Positions 23,212-32,477 of a stretch of 64,000 nt of DNA are shown one piece after another. Location of the stretch: NCBI RefSeq assembly GCF_008180725.1, contig NZ_VTEV01000006.1:131409-195408 (forward strand), given 5' to 3'. A model generated the notes under the pieces. It saw only the letters and a list, made by a program, of their open reading frames with translations. It was not told where the DNA came from and made no database searches. This DNA is from Sutcliffiella horikoshii (GTDB taxonomy: Bacteria; Bacillota; Bacilli; Bacillales; Bacillaceae_I). The first letter of the stretch is position 1; every line of letters starts with the position of its first letter. Both the position numbers and the translations under genes were made by a program.

Positions 23212-24366
23212 ATGCCACCAATTAGATTTAATAATTTTGAAGAGAAGAAACTAGCTTTTGCACAAGCAACACAGAATGGAACTCCAGAGGAACAAGCAGC
23301 AGCGTTAAACGCTATGCTCGAAGCCCTTGCACAAGATGTACAAGGTGATATTATGGCCCAGGTCAATACACAAATGGCAGATAGCGCAATTATGCAAGCT
23401 CGTGGTGCCAATGTACTTACTAGTGATGAAACAAAATTCTTCAACGCTGTCATTGAACAAGGCGGATTTACAGATAACGAAGTACTTCCGAAAACTACTC
23501 AGGAACGAATCTTTGACGACCTGGTTGAAGCTCATCCATTACTCCAAGAAATCGGCATTCAAAACCTTGGAGCCGTGACAGAATTCATTTATGGCGATCC
23601 TGAGGGTATGGCTATTTGGGGCCCATTGTTTGGCGATATTAAAGGTCAGCTAAATGCTACATTCCGTAAAGAGAAAATTGAACAACTCAAGTTAACAGCT
23701 TTCATCCCGTTATCCAATGATATGTTGAAGCTTGGACCAGTTTGGATTGAGCGTTATGTCCGTACTATGATTTCAGAAGCAATGGCAGTGGGTCTTGAAA
23801 AAGGATATGTTACAGGTACAGGGAAAGACATGCCTATTGGTCTTTTGAAGGATCTGCAAGGTGCTGTGGTAGATGGAGTATACCCTGACAAAGCTTCTGT
23901 TGGAACGCTAACATTTGAGCCGGGTAGAACGACTATCAATGAATTGAAAGGTGTAGTAGAGAAGCTTTCTATTCGAGTCGTTGGAACTGGTGAAAATGCC
24001 AAAGAGAAAGTAAGAAATGTTGCAGGTAAAGTAGTTATGGTAGTAAATCCGTTTGACAACTTCGGTGTCCAAGCTAATGCAACAGTTCAAAACGCGGCAG
24101 GTGTCTATGTAACAAGTCTACCTTTTAACCCGAAAATCACAGAATCTATGTTTGTACCTAAAGGAAAAGTCGTTTTCTTTGTCCGTGGCGAGTATCTTGC
24201 AGCTATAGGCGGAGCAATGGAAGTGAAGAAGTTTGATCAGACACTAGCACTTGAGGATGCGACACTTTATATCGCGAAGCAATTTGCAACAGGTAAGCCG
24301 AAAGATAACTACGCCGTCCAAATATATGACTTGAACCTTGATCCGGTTGAAGAACCAGCAGTTTAA
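23212..24366 (+). CDS. HK97-family major capsid protein
   Basis: A 384-residue capsid protein. The N-terminal 80-90 residues are charged and helical, like the delta scaffolding domain that the prohead protease removes. The mature core follows (FDDLVEAHPLLQEIGIQNLG, TAFIPLSNDMLKLGPVWIER, GYVTGTGKDMPIGLLKDL, VFFVRGEYLAAIGGAMEVKK). It starts three bases after the protease stop, behind GAAGGGAG. Confidence 0.92.
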   Translation: MPPIRFNNFEEKKLAFAQATQNGTPEEQAAALNAMLEALAQDVQGDIMAQVNTQMADSAIMQARGANVLTSDETKFFNAVIEQGGFTDNEVLPKTTQERIFDDLVEAHPLLQEIGIQNLGAVTEFIYGDPEGMAIWGPLFGDIKGQLNATFRKEKIEQLKLTAFIPLSNDMLKLGPVWIERYVRTMISEAMAVGLEKGYVTGTGKDMPIGLLKDLQGAVVDGVYPDKASVGTLTFEPGRTTINELKGVVEKLSIRVVGTGENAKEKVRNVAGKVVMVVNPFDNFGVQANATVQNAAGVYVTSLPFNPKITESMFVPKGKVVFFVRGEYLAAIGGAMEVKKFDQTLALEDATLYIAKQFATGKPKDNYAVQIYDLNLDPVEEPAV

Positions 24367-24390
24367 AACAGGAAAGGAGAATGATAGTCT

Positions 24391-24759
24391 ATGAAAACTT
24401 ATAAAGTAGTAAATGGATTTACCGACACTAAGGATAAGAATAGAAGATATAAAATTGGTGATGCCTACCCTAAAGGTAGCTATAAACCTACTGATAGTCG
24501 TATCAAGGAATTGTCCTCTATTCATCCAAAACATAAGCGTATTTTCATTGAAGAGTTGGAACAGGTTCCTGTCTCCAAAGAAAAAGATGTTGAAGCGGAA
24601 CAGGTCTCTGTTTCCAATGAGCAAGATACTGAAACTGAAAAGGAAGCCATTAAAAAGGAACTGGAGTCTCTAGGTGTTTCTTTTCACCCGAATACAGGTC
24701 TTGAAAAGTTGAAAAGCAAGCTAGAAGATGCTAAATCGGAGCAAGAAGGCAAGGAGTGA
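24391..24759 (+). CDS. Head-region protein with HeH/LEM-like C-terminus
   Basis: A 122-residue protein. The N-terminal part is a small beta-rich module (YKVVNGFTDTKDKNRRYKIG). A direct short repeat (EQVPVSKEKDVEAEQVSVSN) links it to a C-terminal IKKELESLGVSFHPNTGLEK helix-extended-helix motif resembling HeH/LEM domains. It lies between capsid and connector genes, a place used for head decoration or fibre proteins. Role inferred from place. Confidence 0.55.
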   Translation: MKTYKVVNGFTDTKDKNRRYKIGDAYPKGSYKPTDSRIKELSSIHPKHKRIFIEELEQVPVSKEKDVEAEQVSVSNEQDTETEKEAIKKELESLGVSFHPNTGLEKLKSKLEDAKSEQEGKE

Positions 24760-24764
24760 TCTAG

Positions 24765-25070
24765 TTGGAAATATCAACGGAGCTTCTTAAAAAGTTTAAG
24801 GACAAGATGCATATCACACATTCAAGTGAGGACGACAATTTAAAAGAATTGTTGTCCTTTTCTATTGTGGCCATTCGGGGGACCTGTGGAGATTTCGAGG
24901 TGGAAGGTACTACTGATATCGATTTTCGGGCAAGGGAATTGGTGTTTGAACGTACCAGGTACGTATATAACGACGCTCTCGAATATTTTGAAGATAACTT
25001 TTTAAGTGAGTTAACTAGCTTGGGACTGGACATAGCCTTTAAAGCAGGTGATTTCGATACAACCATTTAA
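24765..25070 (+). CDS. Head-tail connector (gp6-like)
   Basis: A 101-residue helical protein with the gp6-like connector pattern: LLKKFKDKMHITHSSEDDNL, LLSFSIVAIRGTCG, RELVFERTRYVYNDALEYFE. HK97 gp6 forms a ring below the portal. Start TTG 24765 behind AAGGAG. The end overlaps the next gene by 23 bases. Confidence 0.8.
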   Translation: MEISTELLKKFKDKMHITHSSEDDNLKELLSFSIVAIRGTCGDFEVEGTTDIDFRARELVFERTRYVYNDALEYFEDNFLSELTSLGLDIAFKAGDFDTTI

Positions 25071-25425
25071 GTATAAGCCACCCCGTGTGAAAACAGGGGA
25101 CCTTAGGACCCCTGTTGTTTTTTACGAATATGAAGCCAATTCAGGACCTTTACCAGGAGAAACAGAAAAACAAGTTTTATATGACGCCTGGGCGAAAGTG
25201 GACAACGTTTGGCTGAAAGACATGGAAATGGCCAAGTCAAACGGTACTCTTTCCGATATCACATTGACCATCCGAGACCCACAAGCGGAGTTTATTCCTA
25301 CCAATAAACACTATATTTCTATTGATGCCCCTGAGTATATGGACAAACGATATAACGTAAAACATGTACAGCCGGACCTACAGAATCATGCATTCATCAA
25401 TGTGATTGCGAGGTTGGTAGAATGA
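25048..25425 (+). CDS. Head-closure / head-tail adaptor protein
   Basis: A 125-residue beta-rich protein (RVKTGDLRTPVVFYEYEANS, LYDAWAKVDNVWLKDMEMAK, DITLTIRDPQAEFIPTNKHY), the pattern of the phage head-tail joining family (SPP1 gp16-like). Start GTG 25048 lacks a clear ribosome binding site and probably depends on coupling with the preceding gene, so the exact start is uncertain. Confidence 0.75.
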   Translation: MISIQPFKYKPPRVKTGDLRTPVVFYEYEANSGPLPGETEKQVLYDAWAKVDNVWLKDMEMAKSNGTLSDITLTIRDPQAEFIPTNKHYISIDAPEYMDKRYNVKHVQPDLQNHAFINVIARLVE

Positions 25426-25817
25426 GCGTGAACATCAAAGGCATGGGTAAACTTTTGAAGGACTTAGAAATCCGTTTAGGCAAAGAGAAAATTCAACGAA
25501 TTACGGACCAGGCACTTCAAGAAGGTGCAGAGGTTTTCATCAAAGAGCTCAAGCAAGAATTTGAGCAGTTTAAGGACACCGGAGGATCAATAGAAGAGAT
25601 GACCTTCTTCCCTCCTTCTACTGAGAATGGTGTAAGGACAATCAGAATACGTTGGAGAGGTCCTAAAAACCGTTACCGTATTATTCATCTCAATGAATTT
25701 GGTACTATAACAAATCCGAACCCAGCTGGTAAAGGTGCTATTGCCCGCGCAATGAGAAATGCTGAGAAACCATATCGCCAAGTAATCAAACGGATACTGA
25801 AGGAGGGAATGCGTTGA
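25422..25817 (+). CDS. HK97 gp10-like tail-component protein
   Basis: A 131-residue protein with the HK97-gp10 pattern: INIKGMGK-type start, QALQEGAEVFIKELKQEFEQ, RWRGPKNRYRIIHLNEFGTI, ending in a helix with GAIARAMRNAEKPYRQVI. It acts in head-tail joining. ATGA overlap with both neighbours. Confidence 0.8.
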   Translation: MSVNIKGMGKLLKDLEIRLGKEKIQRITDQALQEGAEVFIKELKQEFEQFKDTGGSIEEMTFFPPSTENGVRTIRIRWRGPKNRYRIIHLNEFGTITNPNPAGKGAIARAMRNAEKPYRQVIKRILKEGMR

Positions 25818-26185
25818 TTTATAAAATTCATGACGCATTTCTTGCAGATTCTTTTATACAGTCTAAAGTGAACGGAAGAATAAAGTTTTACGAGTACCCT
25901 GCTGCAGGTGATGTCAGTGGGCCCTGCATCGTCATTGATCCAATTGCCTCACCAGTTCCCGGGGATTATGCAGATAATCAGTGGCTAACAGATGATTACC
26001 TATTTCAGATTGAAGTGTGGTCGAAAAGTCTGGAAGACACGGGGTCTATTGCTAAACAAATTCGGAGTGTGATGTGGAAGGTGCTTGGCTTTTCACAAAC
26101 AGGTACAGGGGTCGATGAATGGGACCCTGATACAGGTGTATATCGAGATGCAAGAAGATACCGTGGCAAAATTTATATCGATTAA
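25814..26185 (+). CDS. Tail terminator / completion protein
   Basis: A 123-residue protein (IYKIHDAFLADSFIQSKVNG, PCIVIDPIASPVPGDYADNQ, YLFQIEVWSKSLEDTGSIAK, ends ARRYRGKIYID). Position between gp10-like and the major tail protein, and the pattern, fit tail terminators that cap the tail tube. Family name by position more than by motif. Confidence 0.7.
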   Translation: MIYKIHDAFLADSFIQSKVNGRIKFYEYPAAGDVSGPCIVIDPIASPVPGDYADNQWLTDDYLFQIEVWSKSLEDTGSIAKQIRSVMWKVLGFSQTGTGVDEWDPDTGVYRDARRYRGKIYID

Positions 26186-26199
26186 TAGGAGGTTTATAA

Positions 26200-26844
26200 A
26201 TGAATAATGATACAGATTTAAAGTTTGATCTACAGTTTTTTGCAGAGAAGAATTATAAAGCTACCACTGGAGTAGACGAGTTTTATTATGCTGTCTTGGG
26301 TGGAACAGATCCAGCAATTATCTCAGGGACCGTTGAAAGAGTGAAGTTTTTACAAAACATCACGGTAGAGATGCCTCAAACGGCGGTTCGAGCTTATGGA
26401 GACAATACCACTGCTGAGATTGCCGTAGCTTCAGGCAACATCACTGTGAATGGGGCGTTTCACAAACTACCTATCGAAGACAAAAAAGTATTGTTTGGAC
26501 TGGAATCTACGACTGAGGGGTTGCATTCTTTCGGTAGTGAAGATACGCCTCCTTATGTTGCGTGTGTATTTGCAAAAACCGCAGAAGACGGTAGTAAGGA
26601 ATGGGTTGGCCTAACAAAAGGAATATTCTTACGTCCAGCAATCAATGGGCAAACCAAGCAAGGCGAAACACAGTTTCAAGGGGAACAAATCACAGCTGAG
26701 TTTATGGATCGTGAAGTAGAAGGATTCGATAAAGATAAATCCGTCATATTCGGGTTTGACGAGTCCGGGTTGAACACTCAACGGGATGCTTTATTTATGG
26801 CTGTATTTGGTGTACCACATCCGGATGCAACACCTGAAGTCTAA
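26200..26844 (+). CDS. Major tail protein (phi13-like)
   Basis: A 214-residue tail-tube protein: TGVDEFYYAVLGGTDPAIIS, ISGTVERVKFLQNITVEMPQ, AEIAVASGNITVNGAFHKLP, GIFLRPAINGQTKQGETQ. It opens with LKFDLQFFAEK, a motif found at the N-terminus of diverse Firmicutes phage structural proteins. GGAGG precedes the ATG. A terminator follows, allowing this gene to be expressed above the genes beyond it. Confidence 0.88.
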   Translation: MNNDTDLKFDLQFFAEKNYKATTGVDEFYYAVLGGTDPAIISGTVERVKFLQNITVEMPQTAVRAYGDNTTAEIAVASGNITVNGAFHKLPIEDKKVLFGLESTTEGLHSFGSEDTPPYVACVFAKTAEDGSKEWVGLTKGIFLRPAINGQTKQGETQFQGEQITAEFMDREVEGFDKDKSVIFGFDESGLNTQRDALFMAVFGVPHPDATPEV

Positions 26845-26864
26845 TAATTGAGATGGAATCTATT

Positions 26865-26890
26865 AAAGCGGGCTTCGGCCTGCTTTTTTA
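26865..26890 (+). terminator. Terminator after the major tail gene
   Basis: AAAGCGGGC (26865-26873), tetraloop TTCG, then GCCTGCTTT and a T-run. A stable UUCG-type hairpin. Because essential tail genes follow, it must be leaky or bypassed. Confidence 0.8.
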
Positions 26891-26911
26891 TTATGTGAAG
26901 GAGAGATTCAT

Positions 26912-27262
26912 GTGGCTAAATTGAAACGTAATATGATTGAAATTGTGAAAGAAGTTAAAGAGGGGGAAATCGTTACAGAAAAATATCTGACCCCTGTGTT
27001 TATTCCTCTAGCAACAGTATATCAAGCAATTGACCTGTCTAACGATTTAGAGAAAAACACGGGGCTCAATGAAAAGGAACTCATTGAAAAACTACTCGAC
27101 TTCGTTGCCAATGATATTTACAAGGGGCAATTCACAAAAGAAGAGCTAACAAAGGGCCTACATGCACCGGATGCGGTTCAAACTTTATATGAGCAAATCC
27201 TTTTCATCGCTCGAGGGCAACAAAGTGAAGAGACAAAAAAGTACCTGGCGAAGAAGAATTGA
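26912..27262 (+). CDS. Tail assembly chaperone G
   Basis: A 116-residue protein starting at GTG 26912 behind AAGGAGAG (LKRNMIEIVKEVKEGEIVTE, ATVYQAIDLSNDLEKNTG, KKYLAKKN at the end). In siphophages the G protein and its frameshifted GT form guide tail-tube assembly on the tape measure. It precedes the tape-measure gene and carries a -1 slippery site 20 bases before its stop, so the product is made in two lengths. Confidence 0.85.
   Translation: MAKLKRNMIEIVKEVKEGEIVTEKYLTPVFIPLATVYQAIDLSNDLEKNTGLNEKELIEKLLDFVANDIYKGQFTKEELTKGLHAPDAVQTLYEQILFIARGQQSEETKKYLAKKN
27235..27241 (+). promoter_or_regulatory. Programmed -1 ribosomal frameshift site A-AAA-AAG
   Basis: The heptamer AAAAAAG is read ACA-AAA-AAG in the G frame, exactly the dnaX-type -1 slippery site. 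After a -1 slip the frame stays open (GTA CCT GGC GAA GAA GAA TTG AG...) into the downstream frame that ends at 27447. The fusion would be 178 residues. Confidence 0.85.
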
Positions 27263-27447
27263 GTGATGCCGATTATACTCCTCAAAAACAAAAGGAATAC
27301 TTGGATAAACTAATTCTTGATTTAGTTAAAGACGGCAAAGATATTAACGAAATTTTAGCGATGCCGTTTCATTTCCTAGTAGAAATTCTCCACGAGAAAA
27401 ACAAGCCTCGAAAAGAAAAATCTCTTATTGCTGCTTTTGGCGGCTAG
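27241..27447 (+). CDS. T domain of the GT tail-assembly fusion protein
   Basis: The frame -1 to G, read through from the slippery site: VPGEEELSDADYTPQ, then KDGKDINEILAMPFHFLVEI and a basic end (KNKPRKEKSLIAAFGG). Separate initiation is unlikely because only a TTG at 27259 without ribosome binding site is available. The T part should recruit major tail protein, the G part the tape measure, as in lambda. Confidence 0.8.
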   Translation, partial: VPGEEELSDADYTPQKQKEYLDKLILDLVKDGKDINEILAMPFHFLVEILHEKNKPRKEKSLIAAFGG

Positions 27448-27480
27448 TCATTCACTCAAAATAAGAAGGGAGGTTAACCC

Positions 27481-30400
27481 ATGACAGAACGTATTGAAGG
27501 TCTCTCTATAGGCTTATCATTAGATACCTTGAAAATGGAGAGCGGGCTCACTGACCTTCGCTCCAAAATGGCCCTGGTCAGCAGTGAAATGAAAGCAAAT
27601 CTTTCTGCCTTTGACAAAGGAGACAGGTCTCTGGATAAGTACCAAACCACCTTAAATGGACTTAATAAGAAGCTTGAAGTCCAAAAGACAATTACTGAGA
27701 GTGCAATGAAGTCTTACCAGAAGATGGTCAAGGAACATGGAGAAGGATCTAAGGAAGCAGAGAAGGCTGCCAAAGAATATAACAATCAGAGAACGTACCT
27801 AAACAATTTATCCCGTTCCATTGATCGGACAACTGAAGAAATGAAGCAATTCCGTAAAGAACAGGAGCTCAGCGAATCCAGGCTTGTTTCTCTTCGAAAG
27901 TCTCTAAATCAAACAGGTGATGCACTTATTGATATTGGAGATAAGACAAAGAACGCTGGTCAGTCCTTGTCGATGCAGCTGACTGCCCCTCTGATAGGTT
28001 TTGGCGTTGCTGCCGGTAAAACTGCGCTTGATTTCGATAAGGCTTCTGGTGAGATTCAAGCTGAACTTGGTCTTTCTGAAAAAGAAGCGAAAGCACTTCA
28101 CGAAACGGCAAAAGATTTGTGGGAAGATGGATTTGGAGATAGCATTGGGTCCGTTTCGAATAAGGTAGCCGGAGTTACCAAAGCGCTTGGAGACTTAAGT
28201 AGAGTCGATCTCTCCTATGTAACTAAAGGTCTAGAACTATTTGAATCACGGGGATGGGGAGACCAGCGTGAGACATTAAGAGCAATGAAGGTCCTTATGG
28301 AACAGTTCGGTATGTCTTCTCAAGAAGCGATGGACTATTTAACTAAAGGGTTCCAGGAGAACCTGAATTATAGTGATGAATTCCTCGACACTGTCTCTGA
28401 ATACTCCACGTACTTTGCCGAACTCGGTTTTACAAGCGATGATATGTTTGCGAAGTTGAAAAGTGGTGCTGAAACAGGGGCGTTCCAGCTAGATAAAGTC
28501 GGAGATTCCATGAAGGAGTTTTCTGTAAGAGCAAAGGACGGCTCTAAAACTAGTACAGAAGCCTTTCAAGCACTTGGTCTAAATGCAGATAAGATGACTA
28601 AGGAATTTAATAAAGGCGGAGACACTGCTAAAAAAGCATTTGAGAAAGTTCTTAAAGCTCTCCAAGAAACTGATGATGAAACAGTTCAGAATACAGTATC
28701 AACGGACCTTTTCGGGACACAGTATGAGGACCTTGGAGAAAAGGCTTTTGATGCCATGTTAAAAGCCAGTAACGGGTTAAGTAATGTGGAAGGATCTACG
28801 AAAAAGGCGAGTGATGCTTTACGTGATAATTTCGGCACAAGAGCATCGAAAGTATGGCGTGACTTCTTAACGGACATGGAACCGGTTGGAGAAGAGCTTT
28901 TAGATATTGCAGAAGACATTCTCCCTAAAGTAGCAGACACCATTAGCGACGTAACAGATGCGTTTAATGATCTGTCACCTGCCGGAAAAGATGCAGCTCT
29001 AATGGTTGGAGGAATAGCTTTAGCAGCTGGCCCCACTTTAACCACATTAGGATTCATGGCTACTGGCTTAGGTGCAATCACGAAGGTTGTTAGTCCATTA
29101 TTAGGACTTCTTGGAGCTGGTAAAGGGTTAACTGGCATCTTAGGAAAAATACCGGGTCCAATAGGGTTGGTGGTCACTAGTGCCACCGTTCTAACAGGTG
29201 GAGTTGCACTACTGAATAATGCCATTGAAAAGTCGAAAGAAGTGAACCTTGAACATGCGGATACCCTTATTGACCAGAAGAACAAACTAGATGATTTAAC
29301 AACGAAATATACTGCTCTTCAGGAGAAAAACAAACTTTCTAACGATGAGCTATTGCGTTTCCGGGATATTCAGAGCGAAATGGATTTGGCGAAATCAGCT
29401 GAGGAAATTGCCAAATTAAAAGATGAGGCTGAAGAACTTCGGAAGAAATCCGGTATGAGCAATGATGAGCTAGTAGAAATGCTTAGATTGAATGACAAAA
29501 TCATTGAAACTACACCGGAAATTAAACAGTCCTATTCAGACCGAGGAAATGCGATTATAGAAAGCAAAGGTGCTATTGAAGAAGTCAATAATTCCTTGAG
29601 AGAAAGCATCAAGCTTGAACTTGAAAATCAAAGGATAAAAGCAGAAGAAACGATGGATGATGATATCCAAAAGCGAATCGACGCCCAGAAAGAACTAAAC
29701 AAGACAATAAAAGAGAGAAATGATGCTGAATTAGCTGCAGCGGAAACAGAAAAGCAGATTGAAGAGGCAAGAGTGCTTTTGGCCGAAAACAAACGTTTAG
29801 AAGATGAAGGGGCAGTTTGGGCTACTGAGGAACACATACGTCAGTTAGAGATTCAGCGCGACTTGGATGGGCAGGCCATTATAGATGCAGCTGATCGCGT
29901 GATCGAAAAGCAAAAAGCAGTCAAAGAGGCCGACAAAGAAATTAACAAGACTATTGAGTTATATAATCAAATGATAAACTTGCAACTAGCTCAAGTTGGC
30001 ATCAATGAAGAAGGTTCCAAAGGGCTCTCACAGTTGGACGAATCTATTAAAAAGACACAAGGGAAAATCCAAGAACTTAATAACATTCGAGATGCCCAGG
30101 GCGGGTTGAACGAACAGCAGCAGGAAGAACTAAATAATTTAAGAGAGGCTTTGAATAGTTACCAAAGTGCAAAAGGCGAAATTCGTGACATGCAGGGTGA
30201 ACAGGCCGAAGTCAACAAAAGAATTGATGAAGGAACCGGGAAGGCAAGAGAGTTGACGAAGGAAGCTGGAAAGGGTGTAACCAAACAAGTTGATATAGAT
30301 GACAAGGGGGGTACCTCTAAACTTCAAAGAGCAGCCGAGAAGGACGCTAGGAAAAGTGTTAGTATTTCTGATCATGGAGACAACACTCGAATCCATAGGG

Positions 30401-31029
30401 ATGCTCAAAAAAGTGCGACCAAAGGCATCAGACTCACGTTATTAAACACTCTCAGAAGTTTAATTTCCAGCACAGTTAGTGTTGGTGTAAACCTCCTTGG
30501 CATTGGAAAAAACGCGAAAGGAACTCGTAATTGGCGAGGGGGTCTCTCCTGGGTAGGGGAAGAAGGACCTGAGCTACTGCACTTACCACGAGGCTCTAAA
30601 GTGATTCCAAATGAAGACAGTATGTCTCTTCTGAAAAAATGGGATATCCCTGTTGCCGAAAAAGGATTTGCTACTGGTGGCCGTATCAATACAATGGGAC
30701 TCTACCCTATTGCGGAGGATGGTTGGCCAGAATGGGTGATACCTACTGATCCAAGTCGCAGAACTGACGCTATGAAGTTACTAGCATTGGCTGGCAGAGA
30801 TATAAGTGGAAATAAACGCCCGTCTCAACTTCCTAATGTGGGTGGACATGATAACTCTACTTTAAATGAAATTCTGCAAGCTACATTGCAACAGAACAAA
30901 ATATTAATGGGAATCCTTCAAAAAGAGAGTTCATCATCCGGTATTGATTTTACAGAATTGGCAAACAGGATATATGAACCAATGAAAGAAATTATGGATT
31001 TTGAAGAATACAGAACAAGCAAATTTTAA
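27481..31029 (+). CDS. Tail tape-measure protein
   Basis: A 1182-residue protein: coiled N-terminal region (1-150), the conserved TP901-type core (APLIGFGVAAGKTALDFDKA, EIQAELGLSEKEAKALHETA, VTKALGDLSRVDLSYV, to about 430), a hydrophobic stretch (GKDAALMVGGIALAAGPTLT to about 590), long coiled coils (600-950) and a C-terminal globular part (LSWVGEEGPELLHLPRGSKV). It sets tail length; the size is consistent with a tail in the range of 150-200 nm by the usual 0.15 nm per residue. GGAGG precedes the ATG. Confidence 0.92.
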   Translation: MTERIEGLSIGLSLDTLKMESGLTDLRSKMALVSSEMKANLSAFDKGDRSLDKYQTTLNGLNKKLEVQKTITESAMKSYQKMVKEHGEGSKEAEKAAKEYNNQRTYLNNLSRSIDRTTEEMKQFRKEQELSESRLVSLRKSLNQTGDALIDIGDKTKNAGQSLSMQLTAPLIGFGVAAGKTALDFDKASGEIQAELGLSEKEAKALHETAKDLWEDGFGDSIGSVSNKVAGVTKALGDLSRVDLSYVTKGLELFESRGWGDQRETLRAMKVLMEQFGMSSQEAMDYLTKGFQENLNYSDEFLDTVSEYSTYFAELGFTSDDMFAKLKSGAETGAFQLDKVGDSMKEFSVRAKDGSKTSTEAFQALGLNADKMTKEFNKGGDTAKKAFEKVLKALQETDDETVQNTVSTDLFGTQYEDLGEKAFDAMLKASNGLSNVEGSTKKASDALRDNFGTRASKVWRDFLTDMEPVGEELLDIAEDILPKVADTISDVTDAFNDLSPAGKDAALMVGGIALAAGPTLTTLGFMATGLGAITKVVSPLLGLLGAGKGLTGILGKIPGPIGLVVTSATVLTGGVALLNNAIEKSKEVNLEHADTLIDQKNKLDDLTTKYTALQEKNKLSNDELLRFRDIQSEMDLAKSAEEIAKLKDEAEELRKKSGMSNDELVEMLRLNDKIIETTPEIKQSYSDRGNAIIESKGAIEEVNNSLRESIKLELENQRIKAEETMDDDIQKRIDAQKELNKTIKERNDAELAAAETEKQIEEARVLLAENKRLEDEGAVWATEEHIRQLEIQRDLDGQAIIDAADRVIEKQKAVKEADKEINKTIELYNQMINLQLAQVGINEEGSKGLSQLDESIKKTQGKIQELNNIRDAQGGLNEQQQEELNNLREALNSYQSAKGEIRDMQGEQAEVNKRIDEGTGKARELTKEAGKGVTKQVDIDDKGGTSKLQRAAEKDARKSVSISDHGDNTRIHRDAQKSATKGIRLTLLNTLRSLISSTVSVGVNLLGIGKNAKGTRNWRGGLSWVGEEGPELLHLPRGSKVIPNEDSMSLLKKWDIPVAEKGFATGGRINTMGLYPIAEDGWPEWVIPTDPSRRTDAMKLLALAGRDISGNKRPSQLPNVGGHDNSTLNEILQATLQQNKILMGILQKESSSSGIDFTELANRIYEPMKEIMDFEEYRTSKF

Positions 31030-31043
31030 AAGGGGGTGAAGCG

Positions 31044-32477
31044 ATGCTTTACTCTTTTTCATTTAACTCTATTAAAAAATCTTATGTAATCTGTGAAACA
31101 GGCAAAAGACGGTCTGCATTTGCACCAATTAGAAGGAACTTTGTCACCCTAGCAGGATTACCTGGTGCGCATTTAGAGAGTACCGATACAGAAGTGAGAA
31201 TTATTCAACAGCCAATTGTGATAAACGGCAAAGATAGATTTGATGTGCGAAATCTTGAGGAAGACCTTGCGGACTGGTTAATAACCAAAGATCCGGTCAA
31301 ACTTATTTTTGACGATGAACCAAACCGTGTATATTTTGCTGTTATTGACGGTTCGTTAAATATTGAAGATATTGCAAGGTTTGGCAAGGGAGTTATCACT
31401 TTCATTTGCCCTGACCCTTATAAATACGGTTCTGAACTAACTTTTACCACACAAGCATCCACAGAAGAAGTTAATACATTAGTAATGAACAACCCTGGGA
31501 CGAGAGAAACCTACCCAGTGTTCACTATGATTACTAAGAAACCTATAACACATTTGGATATTATCGGACCGGATGGATATATGAGGATAGGGCGCCCGGT
31601 ATCTGTAGAAGAGACTGTAATTAATCCTCGAGAGTCTATTTTGAACGACACTATGTCTACATTAGTGGGTTGGACAGATGCACACACCATTGATGGAGGC
31701 GTTCGTACAGGTAGTTTTCAAGCGGACGGAAACGGCTTCTCTGCTAGTGACTTTGGAGAAGGAACCTCGTGGCACGGACCGTCCCTTCAAAAATCTTTAT
31801 CACAGCAGCTTGATAATTTCGAAGTGGAAATAAATCTAACGTTACAATCCTTAAGAAATACAGAAGTGGGGCGTGTGGAGCTTTATCTTCTTGATGAAAA
31901 TGGCCAACACATCGGAAAAGTAGCAATGAAAGATATCTTAACTGGTGATTATCTTAATCAGGTAGAGGCAAGAGTAGGACCTTTAGTTAGTGGTACCTAT
32001 ATTGCTACCGGAACTCCACCTAGACCTAGTGACTGGATTCCCTTTAAGGGGATTATTCGAATTACTCGTATAGAAGGTAAATGGAATGTATATATAGCCA
32101 ACATCGGAAGCCGACATATAGGGCCTTTGCATGGTTCATACTTGGAGTCTGGCGATTTGAAAAAGCTTGCAGCCATACAGGTTCATATTGGAGTTAGCAA
32201 AGATAGACAGCCATCCAAAATGCAAATTCACAACGTGAAGGTATTTAAGCGTAATATCATCACAGAAGATATAGTCCCGTATATCGCTCACGAGGGCGAT
32301 GAAATTATTATCGATCACAGAAATGATTCCATCATAGTTAACGGTGAGGAAATGCAGAAGCTTAAAGGTGACTTTATGGCATCCTTTTTCTCGATTCAAA
32401 GTGGGGATACGGCTTTAGTCATCTCACCAGGTGATGCAGTGGATATTGAAGGAAGAGTAAGGGGGGCTTACCATTAG
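31044..32477 (+). CDS. Distal tail protein (Dit), long form
   Basis: A 477-residue protein. The first about 130 residues follow the Dit/siphovirus tail pattern (PIRRNFVTLAGLPGAHLEST, DRFDVRNLEEDLADWLITKD, CPDPYKYGSELTF). The middle 200 residues (SFQADGNGFSASDFGEGTSW to PSKMQIHNVKVFKRN) form an inserted lectin-like beta module, as in evolved Dits that bind the cell surface. Dit forms the hub between tube and tail tip. AAAGGGGGTGA precedes ATG 31044. Confidence 0.85.
   Translation: MLYSFSFNSIKKSYVICETGKRRSAFAPIRRNFVTLAGLPGAHLESTDTEVRIIQQPIVINGKDRFDVRNLEEDLADWLITKDPVKLIFDDEPNRVYFAVIDGSLNIEDIARFGKGVITFICPDPYKYGSELTFTTQASTEEVNTLVMNNPGTRETYPVFTMITKKPITHLDIIGPDGYMRIGRPVSVEETVINPRESILNDTMSTLVGWTDAHTIDGGVRTGSFQADGNGFSASDFGEGTSWHGPSLQKSLSQQLDNFEVEINLTLQSLRNTEVGRVELYLLDENGQHIGKVAMKDILTGDYLNQVEARVGPLVSGTYIATGTPPRPSDWIPFKGIIRITRIEGKWNVYIANIGSRHIGPLHGSYLESGDLKKLAAIQVHIGVSKDRQPSKMQIHNVKVFKRNIITEDIVPYIAHEGDEIIIDHRNDSIIVNGEEMQKLKGDFMASFFSIQSGDTALVISPGDAVDIEGRVRGAYH

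Noticed and set aside
24765-25070. Antisense frame on the minus strand with similar length
   Set aside because: It mirrors the connector gene, lacks a ribosome binding site and runs against the late operon.
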